Shown in pieces: positions 25,028 through 36,339 of a stretch of 64,000 nt of DNA. The notes under the pieces were generated by a model. The model did no database searches and was not told where the DNA came from. It saw nothing but the letters and a program-made list of their open reading frames with translations. Made by a program: the position numbers and the translations under genes. Numbering within the stretch: the stretch's first letter is position 1; each line of letters opens with the position of its first letter. This DNA comes from Stenotrophomonas rhizophila (GTDB taxonomy: Bacteria > Pseudomonadota > Gammaproteobacteria > Xanthomonadales > Xanthomonadaceae): contig NZ_CP016294.1 in NCBI RefSeq assembly GCF_001704155.1, positions 1,671,501-1,735,500 on the forward strand, read 5' to 3'.

Positions 25028-26422
25028 ATGGAAATGACGATCACCGAAAAGCCGGCGCGCACGCTGCCGGTGCAGGACGCGCGGATCTACCCGCGCGGTG
25101 GGCTGGATGTGCTGTCGCGCGCAGAAGTGGCGCGCCTGCGCGATGCATCCGGCGGTGGCATGCACGAGCTGCTGCGCCGCTGCGCGCTGGCCGTGCTGAC
25201 CAGTGGCAGTGCCTCCGATGATCCGCGCGCCGCGCGCGATCTGTACCCCGATTTCGACATCCAGGTCGCCCAGCAGGACCGCGGCGTGCGCATCGACCTG
25301 GTCAATGCACCGGCGATGGCGTTCGTGGACGGCGAGATCATCCGCGGCGTGGCCGAGCTGCTGTTCGCGGTCGTGCGCGACCTGGCCTACATGGCCATCG
25401 AAATGGGCCCGGCCTACGCGGCCGAGCTGGAGTCGTCGGAAGGCATCACCAACGCGGTGTTCGGGCTGCTGCGCAACGCGCGCATCCTCAACCCGGGCGA
25501 CCCGAACCTGGTGGTGTGCTGGGGCGGCCATTCGATCGGCCGCGATGAGTACCTGTACACCAAGCAGGTCGGCTACGAGCTGGGCCTGCGCGGCCTGGAC
25601 ATCTGCACCGGCTGCGGCCCGGGCGCGATGAAGGGCCCGATGAAGGGCGCCACCATCGCCCATGCCAAGCAGCGCAAGCACACCACGCGCTACATCGGCC
25701 TGACCGAGCCGGGCATCATCGCCGCCGAATCGCCGAACCCGATCGTGAACCATCTGGTGATCATGCCGGACATCGAGAAGCGTCTCGAAGCGTTCGTGCG
25801 CATCGGCCACGGCATCATCGTGTTCGCCGGCGGCGTGGGTACCGCCGAGGAGATCCTGTACCTGCTCGGCATCCTGCTGCGCGAAGAAAACAAGGACCTG
25901 CCGTTCCCGCTGATCCTGACCGGCCCGACCGTGGCCGCGCCGTACTTCGAGCAGATCGACCGCTTCATCCGCCTGACCCTGGGCGATGCCGCGGCCGAGC
26001 GTTACCAGATCATCATCGGCGACCCGGTCGCGGTGGCCCGGCAGATGTCGGCCGGCATCAAGCGCGTGCGCGAGCATCGCCTGGTGCAGAAGGATTCGTT
26101 CTTCTTCAACTGGTCCATCGAGATCCCGTGGGAGTACCAGCAGCCGTTCGTGCCGACCCACGAGGCCATGGCGGCGCTGGACCTGCACCACGGGCGCCCG
26201 CCGCATGCACTGGCGGCCGACCTGCGCCGCGCGTTCTCCGGCATCGTGGCCGGCAACGTGAAGGAGGACGGTATGCGCCGGATCGAGCAGTTCGGTCCGT
26301 TCGAGATCCACGGCGACGCCGACATGATGCAGGCCCTGGATGAACTCCTGCGCGCCTTCGTCGAACAGCGCCGGATGAAGATCTCGGGCGTATACCAGCC
26401 CTGCTATCGGGTGCTGGCCTGA
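25028..26422 (+). CDS. ppnN: Nucleotide 5'-monophosphate nucleosidase PpnN (YgdH)
   Basis: 464 aa, full length. The central Rossmann-type domain shows CWGGHSIGRDEYLYTKQVGYELGLRG, GCGPGAMKGPMKGA and the LOG-family nucleotide motif VFAGGVGTAEE; flanking N- and C-terminal domains are those of PpnN. It cleaves nucleotide monophosphates (notably GMP) to base and ribose-5-phosphate and in E. coli is activated by (p)ppGpp. The start at 25028 has a good ribosome site. Whether it shares the upstream sRNA promoter depends on read-through. Confidence 0.94.
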   Translation: MEMTITEKPARTLPVQDARIYPRGGLDVLSRAEVARLRDASGGGMHELLRRCALAVLTSGSASDDPRAARDLYPDFDIQVAQQDRGVRIDLVNAPAMAFVDGEIIRGVAELLFAVVRDLAYMAIEMGPAYAAELESSEGITNAVFGLLRNARILNPGDPNLVVCWGGHSIGRDEYLYTKQVGYELGLRGLDICTGCGPGAMKGPMKGATIAHAKQRKHTTRYIGLTEPGIIAAESPNPIVNHLVIMPDIEKRLEAFVRIGHGIIVFAGGVGTAEEILYLLGILLREENKDLPFPLILTGPTVAAPYFEQIDRFIRLTLGDAAAERYQIIIGDPVAVARQMSAGIKRVREHRLVQKDSFFFNWSIEIPWEYQQPFVPTHEAMAALDLHHGRPPHALAADLRRAFSGIVAGNVKEDGMRRIEQFGPFEIHGDADMMQALDELLRAFVEQRRMKISGVYQPCYRVLA

Positions 26423-26472
26423 GAAAGCGGGGTGGCCGGGTCGGGAGCCCGCGCCGCCCCGCCCAACCGTAC

Positions 26473-26494
26473 GGGTGTCAACGGTTTGACGCCC
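26473..26494 (+). terminator. Hairpin after ppnN
   Basis: GGGTGTCAA (26473-26481) pairs with TTGACGCCC (26486-26494) with one wobble and a CGGT loop; a second small stem GTCGCC/GGGCGAC follows. No T-run, so termination is uncertain. Confidence 0.4.
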
Positions 26495-26584
26495 GTCGCC
26501 TCCGGGCGACCGTTCGTCCTGCTGTCGCTTGCCGCTGGGCGGCAGGGCGTCCATTGTTCCTGTCATCACGCTGGGGAGCGTCCC

Positions 26585-27097
26585 ATGTCTGCACGCCTGT
26601 CCAAGGGCTTCACGCTGGTCGAACTGATGATCACTCTTGTGGTGATCGGAGTGGTGGCCGCGATCGCGTTTCCTAGTTTCCAGAGCCTGATCCGCTCCAG
26701 CCGGGTAGCGACCGCCCACAACGAGCTGATCGGGATGGTCAACCTCGCGCGCAACGACGCGATCCGCAACAACCAGGGTGGGGTGGTGTGCGGCAGCAGC
26801 AATGGCACGACCTGCAATGGTCAGTGGGGGGCCGGGATGATGGTGTTCAGCGACAGCGATGGTGACGGCGCTTTCAGCAGCAGCGAAACGGTCTTGCGGT
26901 ATACGGCGTTCAATAGTGCCTTGACCGTGACTGGTCCGCCGGCGCCGATTGCATTTGATGCGCGCGGCCGTCGTCGTGCCGGGGCCGATCAGACGGTGAA
27001 GCTGCGTCCAACCAACTGCGGTAACCAGCCGCTGCAGAGCACGCTGACCATCAATGCCTCTGGCCAGGTCACCGCAGTCAAGGGAGCATGCCAGTGA
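26585..27097 (+). CDS. fimT: FimT/GspH-family minor pilin
   Basis: 170 aa. Prepilin cleavage site KG|FTLVELMIT with Glu+5 and a hydrophobic helix (LVVIGVVAAIAFPSFQ), then a GspH-like globular domain with Cys pairs (VVCGSSNGTTCNGQW, NCG...GACQ). It is the first gene of a minor-pilin operon that primes type IV pilus assembly and, in related species, DNA uptake. ATG 26585 gives a 7-residue leader (MSARLSKG); the long upstream open frame (26432) has no pilin leader and is rejected. Confidence 0.9.
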   Translation: MSARLSKGFTLVELMITLVVIGVVAAIAFPSFQSLIRSSRVATAHNELIGMVNLARNDAIRNNQGGVVCGSSNGTTCNGQWGAGMMVFSDSDGDGAFSSSETVLRYTAFNSALTVTGPPAPIAFDARGRRRAGADQTVKLRPTNCGNQPLQSTLTINASGQVTAVKGACQ

Positions 27098-27570
27098 TCC
27101 GAAAACCCTACCGACCGCGCGGCCACCAGCGCGGCTTCAGCCTGTTGGAAGTACTGGTGGCGGTAGTGGTTCTCGCCTTCGGCCTGCTTGGGTTCGCACT
27201 GCTGCAGACCATGAGCGTACGCTACGTGCAGAGTGCGAATTACCGCACCCAGGCCACCAACCTCGCGTATGACCTCTCCGAGCAGATGCGGAGCAATCGG
27301 TTCCAGTCGGCCTGGTACGCCAATGCCAGCTTCGCCTCCGGCAGCAAGACTGCGGCCGGCGTCTGCGCACGCGACATCGGCGCTGTGACCCTCGAACAGA
27401 ACATCACGCGCTGGCAGTGCCAGGTGGTCAAGGCGCTGGGCGACAACGCATCGGCCACGGTCACCGTGAACAACGGTGTCGCGAACATCTCGATCAGCTG
27501 GGCGGACGAACGCTGGAGCAGAACCGCACCGGACGCCGCCACCACCTTCGCCATCCAGACCCAGCTATGA
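27094..27570 (+). CDS. pilV: Minor pilin PilV
   Basis: 158 aa from GTG 27094; ATG 27088 would add two residues. The AAGGGAG ending at 27086 is 7 nt from the GTG but only 1 nt from the ATG, so GTG is favoured and overlaps the fimT stop as GTGA. Leader HQRG|FSLLEVLVAVVVLAFGLLG is the typical PilV/GspI prepilin site. Family role: minor pilin incorporated at the pilus tip complex with PilW, PilX, FimT/FimU and PilE. Confidence 0.88.
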   Translation: MIRKPYRPRGHQRGFSLLEVLVAVVVLAFGLLGFALLQTMSVRYVQSANYRTQATNLAYDLSEQMRSNRFQSAWYANASFASGSKTAAGVCARDIGAVTLEQNITRWQCQVVKALGDNASATVTVNNGVANISISWADERWSRTAPDAATTFAIQTQL

Positions 27571-28727
27571 AAGGGCCGCACATGTTCCGTACCCGCCAGA
27601 CTGGTCTGTCCCTGGTCGAGCTGATGATCTCCCTGGTGATCGGCTTGATCCTGATGTTGGGGATTACCCAGATATTCATTGCTTCCCATGCGGCGTCACG
27701 GCTGTCCGAGGGCGTGGCCCGCGCCCAGGAGAACGGCCGGTTCGCGTTGGATTATCTTGAGCGCGACATCCGCATGGCGGGCCACACGGGCTGCGTCAAC
27801 GACCAGGCGCACTTCATCAAAGGGACATCGGCGCTGAAGAACAACCTTGCTGCCGGTACGGGAAGTGGCAGTCCGCTGGATTTCAGCGTGGCAATCCAGG
27901 GTTATGAAGCCGGCAACACCGGCCCCACCAACACGCTGTCGGTAGGGGCAGGCGCGATTCCGGCCGGCATGCCAGTCTCCATCACCGGTCTCAACCCCGC
28001 GCCAGTAGCCGGCAGCGACGTACTGGTGCTGCGCTTCCTGGCCCCGGAAGGCGTGCCGGTCCTCGGAATCAACGGTCAGGAGTTGACGGTAGACGCCGGC
28101 GCGTTGAATCGCCTTACCGAGAGCGGCGTGGCGATACCAACACTGTTTGGCATCGCCAACTGCGAGACGGCCGACGTCTTTGCGGGCAGCATCACCGCAG
28201 GGAAGATCACCGGCGGCACGGTGGACTTCACCCGTTACGCCCCGCAGCCGGAACCGACGGTGGTGTATCGCGCGGAATCAATGGTGTACTACATAGGCGA
28301 GGGTACGAACGGCCCTGGTCTGCGTCGCGCACGCGCGAACTCGGCGGGTGTGTATGCGATCAACGAAGAGCTGGTGGAAGGTATCGAAAACCTGCAGCTG
28401 ATGTATGGGTTGGATGCGACGCCAGTTATCGCTGCGGCAACACCACCGGTCGGCAATATGGCTGTGCAGAACGTGGCCTCGGGGGTCACCACGGATGCCA
28501 ACGCCACGGGCGCCGGGCAATGGCGTCGCGTTGGCATGGTCCAGGTCGGCCTGGTTGCGCGGAGCGCCAATCGTATCGATAGCAACGCCAACTCCCGGCC
28601 GACCGATGCGGCGGCCCGTCTGGGCGTGCTCGGCATGACCTATGACCAGTCCGCCGCGACCGATGGCCGATATCGCACTGCCTATGAAGTCAGCATTGCC
28701 CTGCGCAACCGCCTGTTCGGGAACTGA
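27567..28727 (+). CDS. pilW: Minor pilin PilW
   Basis: 386 aa. ATG 27567 overlaps the pilV stop (ATGA); ATG 27582 is an alternative. Prepilin site QTG|LSLVELMISLVIGLILMLGITQIF, followed by GRFALDYLERDIRMAGHTGCV, which is the PilW signature, and a large C-terminal domain. It is a type IV pilus assembly/tip component. Base composition in the globular half is somewhat more mixed than in housekeeping neighbours, as is usual for variable pilins. Confidence 0.9.
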   Translation: MKGPHMFRTRQTGLSLVELMISLVIGLILMLGITQIFIASHAASRLSEGVARAQENGRFALDYLERDIRMAGHTGCVNDQAHFIKGTSALKNNLAAGTGSGSPLDFSVAIQGYEAGNTGPTNTLSVGAGAIPAGMPVSITGLNPAPVAGSDVLVLRFLAPEGVPVLGINGQELTVDAGALNRLTESGVAIPTLFGIANCETADVFAGSITAGKITGGTVDFTRYAPQPEPTVVYRAESMVYYIGEGTNGPGLRRARANSAGVYAINEELVEGIENLQLMYGLDATPVIAAATPPVGNMAVQNVASGVTTDANATGAGQWRRVGMVQVGLVARSANRIDSNANSRPTDAAARLGVLGMTYDQSAATDGRYRTAYEVSIALRNRLFGN

Positions 28728-28729
28728 TC

Positions 28730-29245
28730 ATGAATCGTCCATCGCACTTTCCTCGTCCCATCCCACGCAGTCAACGTGGCGCGGTGCTGTACGTCGCGCT
28801 GATCATGCTGCTGCTGCTTGCCCTGATCGGCGTGGCCGGCATGCAGGTGGCCGGCATGCAGGAAAAAATGGCATCGAACTATCGTGCTTCCAGTCGCTCG
28901 TTCCAGGCGACGGAGGGGGTGTTGCGCAACACTGAGCGCGCGGCAGAAGCCATCACGGACCGCACGGCGCTGCCGGACGGAAGCCTGATCAGCGCGACGT
29001 CGATTTCGATAAATTGTGAGGACGGGTTTGACCCGGTCGCGTGGGCCCGCCAGAAGCCGGTCCCCGCGTTGCCCGCTGTCAATGTCCGGCGCATCGACAA
29101 ATGCGGCGGACCCGGCGGCAATCCGCTGGACGAAGGACAGCCCAACGATGACGATTCCGCATCGTTCCAGATCACCGCGTACTCCACTGACAACACGGCG
29201 AACCCGTCGTCGTGGACGGTGATCGATACCATTTTCAAGCTCTGA
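28730..29245 (+). CDS. pilX: Minor pilin-like protein PilX
   Basis: 171 aa. N-terminal QRGAVLYVALIMLLLLALIGVAGMQVAGMQEKMASNYR matches the PilX_N domain, a pilin-like helix where the usual F/Glu+5 pair is replaced. The rest (to about residue 170) is a small domain with two cysteines (INCEDGF, KCGGPGG). It starts 2 bp after the pilW stop. PilX acts with PilW and PilY1 in the priming complex. Confidence 0.88.
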   Translation: MNRPSHFPRPIPRSQRGAVLYVALIMLLLLALIGVAGMQVAGMQEKMASNYRASSRSFQATEGVLRNTERAAEAITDRTALPDGSLISATSISINCEDGFDPVAWARQKPVPALPAVNVRRIDKCGGPGGNPLDEGQPNDDDSASFQITAYSTDNTANPSSWTVIDTIFKL

Positions 29246-29255
29246 GGACGCGGTC

Positions 29256-32200
29256 ATGGCTTCGCGCAGATTCAAGTGGACGGCTGCCGGTTCGACGGTA
29301 GCAGCAATCGGCCTGGCAATCGTCGGCTACTCGCTGATCGCGGCACAGGGCAAAGGGGTCCTGGCGCAGGAGCCACTGGCCAGCAAGACGTCGGCACCGG
29401 CGTCGTTCATCATGGCAGTGGACGACTCCGGCTCCATGAACTTCCAGACCCAGTTCCCGGGCCGCGATGGCGAGGGGTGCTGGAATACCACCCGCCAGAG
29501 CTTCTTCGACGCCAACGGGCAGTTGTACACGTCCGGCAACTGCGATTACTTTTTCGTCGTGCCGGGTCCGCGCATCAATAACTACTATGGCATTCCGCCG
29601 ATCAATTCGCTCGGTTTTGCCCGGTCTGCTGCCTATAACCCCAGCTACTACGACCCGACGGTAACGTACGAGCCCTGGGCGAAGTCGGGCCTGGAGGATT
29701 ACCTCCCGAGTTCCCCCACGGCGGCGCTGATCAATCCCCAGCCCAATGGCGGCACCGCTACCGTGAATCTGGTTGCCAACTATTACAGCACGGCCGCCAA
29801 CGACAGTTTCCGCATGCAGACGGGCATGGTGATTCCTGCAAACACGCGGTTCCGATACAACAACACCAATTACCAGTACAACACGGATTACACCTGGCCA
29901 TCGAACAGGGGTGAGGCGAATATCGCCATCGAGTACGTGCCCGCCACGTTCTTCGTACCCTTTACGGCAGATGGCGAGCCCCGCCCGCAGCTGCCCGGCG
30001 TCGTTGATGCGTACGCAGGGGCCACCCGCGAAAAGGTATTCAATGCTTGCGGCACCAATTGCACGATGTGGAAATACACGCTGGCCGGCGATACTGCGGC
30101 GTCGCGGAATTTCGCGAACTGGTTTACCTACTACGGCAACCGCAACCGCGCGATGATCGCGGGCATGACACGCTCGATGAAAGGCGTGGAAGAGCTGAAG
30201 GTGGGCTATTTCCGCATCAACCAGAACGGCAGTTACGACAGTGGAACCGCCACCAACAAGCGCTTGGCCATGCGTTCCATGGGAAACGCTGACGAGAAGG
30301 CGGCCCTGTACGCGGACATGCTCTCGCTGACGGCAAGCGGTGGCACGCCGAATCGCCAGGCGGTAAACGCGGCGGCCCTGCAGTTTACCCGCACCGACGA
30401 CGGCGCACCCATCACCAACTCCTGCCAGAAGAACGCGGTGATGCTGTTCACCGACGGTTTCAGCAACGGCGGTGGTCCCACCGTTGGCAACAACGACCAG
30501 AACATGGGCACGCCGTTCAGTGACTCGTACTCCAACACCATGGCGGACATCGTGACCCGCTTCTACAACAACAATGGCGCCCAGCCGCCATTGCGGCCGG
30601 ACCTGCCGTCCGGGATGGTGCCGGTACCAGAGGCGTGCGGAAATGGTGACAAGAGCCTGGATTGCCAGACCAATCTTCACCTGAATTTCTATGGTGTGAC
30701 GCTGGGCGCGCGCGGTAATCTGTTCAATTCCAACCTCAAGCAGGATCCTTACAAGGACGCATCGATCTACGGTAACTGGCCGCCTCGCGAGGACGACGAG
30801 CGCAGCACGGTTGACGATATCTGGCACGCTGCCGTGAATACCCGTGGCGAGTACATCAACGCCCGCACCCCAGTGGACATCACCGCAGCCATGGCCCGCG
30901 TGCTGCAGGCAGTGGGTTCCGGCGGCGCGCCGGCCAGCGGCACGGGTGCGAGCGGTGCGCGCATCGGGGTTGGCTCGATTACTGCCGGATCGTCTTATGA
31001 CATCAAGAATGAAGGGACGGACTGGTCCAGCACGCTGACCGCCGTGCGGCTGTCGGTCGACCCCACCACGCGTGCGTTGGTGCAGTCCGATTTCTGGGAG
31101 GCAAGCGCAAGGCTGCCGTCGGCTGCGTCGCGGCGGATCTTCTTTACGCGCAGCGGCCAGACGCATGATTTCTCTACCGCAACCGTCACGCTCGCGGATC
31201 TGTGCAGCAAGACCGCCCAGAATCCCGGTATGTTGGTCTGCGACGACGTCGTGGCCCGCACCAGCGTAACTGACGCCGGCGCGGTGGCCTACCTGCGCGG
31301 CGATACCTCAGGCGAAAAGCGCAATGGGGGTCGCCTGCGCGACCGTACGACGCGGCTTGGCGACATCATCAACTCCACCCCCGTGATTACCTCGCCCATC
31401 GACGACTTTGGTTATCGCCGCTTCGGCGGCACCCTCGAAACCTCGTACCAGAACTTCCTGGACGACAAGAGCGCGAAGGCCCAGTACATGGTGTACGCAG
31501 GTGCCAATGACGGCATGCTGCACGCTTTCAATGGTGGCATGAAGGGGGACGGCAGCGTCGTCGCCGGAGGCGGAACCGAAGCGTTTGCCTATATTCCGAG
31601 CACTTCGCTCGGGCATATGGCCAACCTGCTCGTGCCCTACGATGCCACCTCGAAGGTGGGGCAGAAGTTCAAGCACAAGTACTATGTTGACGGTCAAATC
31701 GCCGTGGGAGATACGTATTACAACTCCGCTTGGCATACCACGCTGGTGGGGGCGTCGGGCGCAGGCGGGCGCAGCGTGTTCGGTCTCGATGTCACCCACG
31801 GTACTGCGTTCGATGCCAACAGCAAGCGCTGGGAAATCAGCGACCTGGATACAACGCTGCCCAAGGACGTCCGCGACAATATCGGGTTCGTGCTGGGCAA
31901 GCCGGTGATCGTTCCGGTGTTGGAGGGTGGACAGGCCACCTGGAAGGCGATTTTCGGCAACGGGTTCAACAGTGCCAGCGGAAAGGCCGTGCTCTTCGTC
32001 GTCAATATCGAGGACGGCAAGGCGCGGATGATCGAGGCGGTGGAAGCTGGGACGGACGTGCCCTCTGGCAGCAACGGGCTGGCCAGTATCGTGGTGGTTG
32101 ACCGCTGGGGCGACACCAACCAGCAGAAGCGCACCCGGGACGGCTACTCGGATACGGTGTATGGTACGGACCAGAAGGGTGCCGTGTGGAAATTTGATCT

Positions 32201-32975
32201 GCGCAGCACCGGCAATCTGAGCGTGCCGTTGTTCACCACGCTGCCTTCCACGGAATCCGGGGTGCGGATACGCCAGCCGATCACCGGCGGAATTACTGCC
32301 GGCGCCGGTAACAGCGGCGGTGTCATGCTGTATTTCGGGACGGGGAGCTTCTCGTTCGAGGACGATCCGAGGGACAGCTCGCTGCAGACGCTGTATGCCG
32401 TGAACGATACGGTCAATGGTCCGATCGGGACCGGACTTTCCCGAGCAAACCTGTCTGGCTACACAGCCAACTTCTCGGGCTCGCAACGAACGCTGACCGC
32501 AGGCACGCCGCCGACCGGCTCGCGCGGCTGGTTCATCGATCTGGCATACCGCGAGCGCTTCGTAGCCAATCCGTCGCTGTCCAACGGTATTGTCTACATG
32601 CCAACGTACGTTCCGCGTGACCCGACCAACGCCAGCACCAGCTGCGCGGTTCCCGGCGAGAACTGGCTGTTTGGGCTGCAGCCGCTGACCGGTGCAGGGG
32701 CGCTGGGCCGCGCGACCTTGGGTTCGCCGACCGGCACCGCCTTCGCCGTTGGAACCGCGGGCTTCAAGAGCACGTCCAAGACTGGGTCGCCCATCACCAA
32801 CGCAAATGCGTTTGCATTGCCGCGCCAGTCGCCGCCTGCACTTGGGGGAGGCGGAGGCGCAATCCCGCCGCCGAACGTTCCGTCCAGCGTCTGTATGGGC
32901 GGTATCCAGTTCGGAACCGACACGCTGTACATTCCTTATCCGTGTGGTCGTCAATCGTGGAGACAGATCAAGTGA
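29256..32975 (+). CDS. pilY1: Type IV pilus tip protein PilY1
   Basis: 1239 aa. A signal/anchor (about 10-35) precedes a von Willebrand A-like N-terminal region with a MIDAS-like DDSGSM at about residues 56-61 and LFTDGFSNGGG near 395-405. The C-terminal third is the PilY1 beta-propeller: YMVYAGANDGMLHAFNGG, WHTTLVGASGAGGRSVFGLDV and VYGTDQKGAVWKFDLRS. The place where PilY1 usually has a Ca-binding DxDxDG loop before VYAGD reads DRWGDTNQQKRTRDGYSD, so classical calcium binding may be altered. It caps the pilus and contributes to adhesion and retraction control. pilE overlaps its stop (GTGA). Confidence 0.92.
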   Translation: MASRRFKWTAAGSTVAAIGLAIVGYSLIAAQGKGVLAQEPLASKTSAPASFIMAVDDSGSMNFQTQFPGRDGEGCWNTTRQSFFDANGQLYTSGNCDYFFVVPGPRINNYYGIPPINSLGFARSAAYNPSYYDPTVTYEPWAKSGLEDYLPSSPTAALINPQPNGGTATVNLVANYYSTAANDSFRMQTGMVIPANTRFRYNNTNYQYNTDYTWPSNRGEANIAIEYVPATFFVPFTADGEPRPQLPGVVDAYAGATREKVFNACGTNCTMWKYTLAGDTAASRNFANWFTYYGNRNRAMIAGMTRSMKGVEELKVGYFRINQNGSYDSGTATNKRLAMRSMGNADEKAALYADMLSLTASGGTPNRQAVNAAALQFTRTDDGAPITNSCQKNAVMLFTDGFSNGGGPTVGNNDQNMGTPFSDSYSNTMADIVTRFYNNNGAQPPLRPDLPSGMVPVPEACGNGDKSLDCQTNLHLNFYGVTLGARGNLFNSNLKQDPYKDASIYGNWPPREDDERSTVDDIWHAAVNTRGEYINARTPVDITAAMARVLQAVGSGGAPASGTGASGARIGVGSITAGSSYDIKNEGTDWSSTLTAVRLSVDPTTRALVQSDFWEASARLPSAASRRIFFTRSGQTHDFSTATVTLADLCSKTAQNPGMLVCDDVVARTSVTDAGAVAYLRGDTSGEKRNGGRLRDRTTRLGDIINSTPVITSPIDDFGYRRFGGTLETSYQNFLDDKSAKAQYMVYAGANDGMLHAFNGGMKGDGSVVAGGGTEAFAYIPSTSLGHMANLLVPYDATSKVGQKFKHKYYVDGQIAVGDTYYNSAWHTTLVGASGAGGRSVFGLDVTHGTAFDANSKRWEISDLDTTLPKDVRDNIGFVLGKPVIVPVLEGGQATWKAIFGNGFNSASGKAVLFVVNIEDGKARMIEAVEAGTDVPSGSNGLASIVVVDRWGDTNQQKRTRDGYSDTVYGTDQKGAVWKFDLRSTGNLSVPLFTTLPSTESGVRIRQPITGGITAGAGNSGGVMLYFGTGSFSFEDDPRDSSLQTLYAVNDTVNGPIGTGLSRANLSGYTANFSGSQRTLTAGTPPTGSRGWFIDLAYRERFVANPSLSNGIVYMPTYVPRDPTNASTSCAVPGENWLFGLQPLTGAGALGRATLGSPTGTAFAVGTAGFKSTSKTGSPITNANAFALPRQSPPALGGGGGAIPPPNVPSSVCMGGIQFGTDTLYIPYPCGRQSWRQIK

Positions 32976-33415
32976 GCAAGCTTTCTTCCATGAACGGGCG
33001 TGGGCCACGCGAGGTGATGGGCTTCACCCTCATCGAGCTGATGATCGTCGTCGCGGTGATCGCCGTGCTCGCCTCCATCGCCTATCCCTCCTATACCGCC
33101 CAGGTGCGCAAGTCCAAGCGCGCCGCGGCCAAGGCGGAGCTGGTGGAGTACGCACAGCGCGCCGAGCGCCAGCACACGCTCAACAACAGCTACACGAACT
33201 TCAAGTTCGTGGAAAACAGCGGCACTACCATCGCCTCGCCACGCGATGGCAGCAAGCCGATGTACCAGGTGACCTTTGCGTCGGCCAATGCCAACGCGTT
33301 TACCATTACGGCAGTTCCGCAGGGTGACCAGGCAAAAGACCCGTGCGGCACCATCTCGGTGAACCAGGCGGGGGTGAAGACCCCGGCCAACACCAGCGCG
33401 CTGGATTGCTGGTAA
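32972..33415 (+). CDS. pilE: Type IV pilin-like protein PilE (minor pilin)
   Basis: 147 aa from GTG 32972, which overlaps the pilY1 stop (GTGA) and has GGAG 9 nt upstream; ATG 32990 is an alternative. The prepilin site is REVMG|FTLIELMIVVAVIAVLASIAYPSY with Glu+5. The rest is a typical PilE-like C-terminal domain with a disulfide pair (DPCGT...LDCW). The leader of about 17 residues is long for this class. It closes the minor-pilin operon. Confidence 0.9.
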   Translation: MSKLSSMNGRGPREVMGFTLIELMIVVAVIAVLASIAYPSYTAQVRKSKRAAAKAELVEYAQRAERQHTLNNSYTNFKFVENSGTTIASPRDGSKPMYQVTFASANANAFTITAVPQGDQAKDPCGTISVNQAGVKTPANTSALDCW

Positions 33416-33429
33416 ATGGCCGCCGGCGG

Positions 33430-33458
33430 TTGCAACGCCACGAGTGAACGTCTAGAAT
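33430..33458 (+). promoter_or_regulatory. Promoter of tRNA-Asn
   Basis: TTGCAA (33430-33435), 17-bp spacer, TAGAAT (33453-33458); the tRNA begins 11 nt later. Confidence 0.75.
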
Positions 33459-33468
33459 TCGCGTCCCC

Positions 33469-33545
33469 GCCCGAATAGCTCAGCCGGTTAGAGCACTTGA
33501 CTGTTAATCAGGGGGTCGTTGGTTCGAGTCCAACTTCGGGCGCCA
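33469..33545 (+). tRNA. tRNA-Asn (GTT)
   Basis: 77 nt with encoded CCA. Acceptor GCCCGAA pairs with TTCGGGC, anticodon stem-loop CTTGA-CTGTTAA-TCAGG gives anticodon GTT, T-arm GTTGG-TTCGAGT-CCAAC. Own promoter and terminator. Confidence 0.97.
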
Positions 33546-33555
33546 GTTTCTGCAG

Positions 33556-33580
33556 AAGCCGCGAGCAATCGCGGCTTTTG
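33556..33580 (+). terminator. Terminator after tRNA-Asn
   Basis: AAGCCGCGA (33556-33564), GCAA loop, TCGCGGCTT (33569-33577), then TTG. It also lies at the end of the opposing FimT-like gene and may serve both strands. Confidence 0.8.
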
Positions 33581-33617
33581 TCGTTTCGGTGGCTGGTGTA
33601 GAGGTAGACCCGGCCGC

Positions 33618-34160
33618 TCAGTGCGGGCAGTCCACGGTGCCCGGCCTGCGTGCGGCACGGGTGCGGCCCACGTTGTTCACGACCACCTCGCCGTGCAGCT
33701 GCCCTCCGGCACAGATGGCCACCGTGAGCGGGCTGCCGCCACTGCGCCCGTCGGGCTGGAGGCGCAGGCGCGGGCGATTCTGGCTGGACCGCGCCACCAC
33801 CGAGGCATCCCGGTACCCGGGGCGGTACTGCAGGACATCCGTCGGCGAGGGCGGGGCCGTCCCCGATTCCGATCCACGGTCCAGGTGGATCAGCCATCCC
33901 CGGCTCCAGTCGTCCCCGCAGTGCATGCCGTCTTCGCTCGGGCAGACGGCCACCGGCGCGGCGCGGGTGATCGCGGTGCTGCGCGCAGTGTTGAACACCG
34001 AGACGAGCTGCATGCGCAGCATGTCGGCGCGCATCCGGCTGACGCTGGCGCTCAGCGAGGGCAGGGCCAGCGCGCAGAGCACCGCCAGGATGAGCAGGGT
34101 CACCGTCAGTTCCAGCAGGGTGAACCCCCGGGGCCGGGGGAAGGGGCGAGGGCGGTGCAT
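33618..34160 (-). CDS. FimT/GspH-like pseudopilin, orphan on opposite strand
   Basis: 180 aa. Prepilin site [39 protein letters not shown] and a GspH/FimT domain with [24 protein letters not shown], a motif common to FimT/FimU. ATG 34160 gives a short basic leader; the start at 34214 adds 18 residues without a ribosome site. It is separated from the main pilin operon by tRNA-Asn and faces it. It may be a second FimU-type initiator or belong to a different assembly state. Confidence 0.85.
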   Translation of the reverse strand: MHRPRPFPRPRGFTLLELTVTLLILAVLCALALPSLSASVSRMRADMLRMQLVSVFNTARSTAITRAAPVAVCPSEDGMHCGDDWSRGWLIHLDRGSESGTAPPSPTDVLQYRPGYRDASVVARSSQNRPRLRLQPDGRSGGSPLTVAICAGGQLHGEVVVNNVGRTRAARRPGTVDCPH

Positions 34161-34275
34161 GGGGGATACCGGAGACAAGGCATCACCGTGCCCTGTCCGG
34201 AGCAGGCGGACCATCGGTCAAAGGCAAGCTTCACGGTAGGCTGCCCCCTCAGCCGGCCGTCACCCAACCCCCCGC

Positions 34276-34281
34276 TATAAT
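34276..34281 (+). promoter_or_regulatory. -10 element upstream of uvrB
   Basis: A consensus TATAAT lies 26 nt before the uvrB ATG. No recognisable -35 is found at 16-18 bp, so an activator or an extended -10 might be needed. No LexA-type palindrome was seen here. Confidence 0.5.
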
Positions 34282-34306
34282 GGAAGGCCCGGTCTATGGC
34301 GGCACC

Positions 34307-36331
<2,025 letters not shown>

Positions 36332-36339
36332 ACAACGCG

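Noticed and set aside
29235-31166. 643-aa leftward frame opposite pilY1
   Set aside because: No ribosome site or recognisable domain; opposite a convincing PilY1.
34200-34306. LexA-type SOS box for uvrB
   Set aside because: No TTAG-N6-TACTA or CTG-N10-CAG like palindrome seen near the -10 element.
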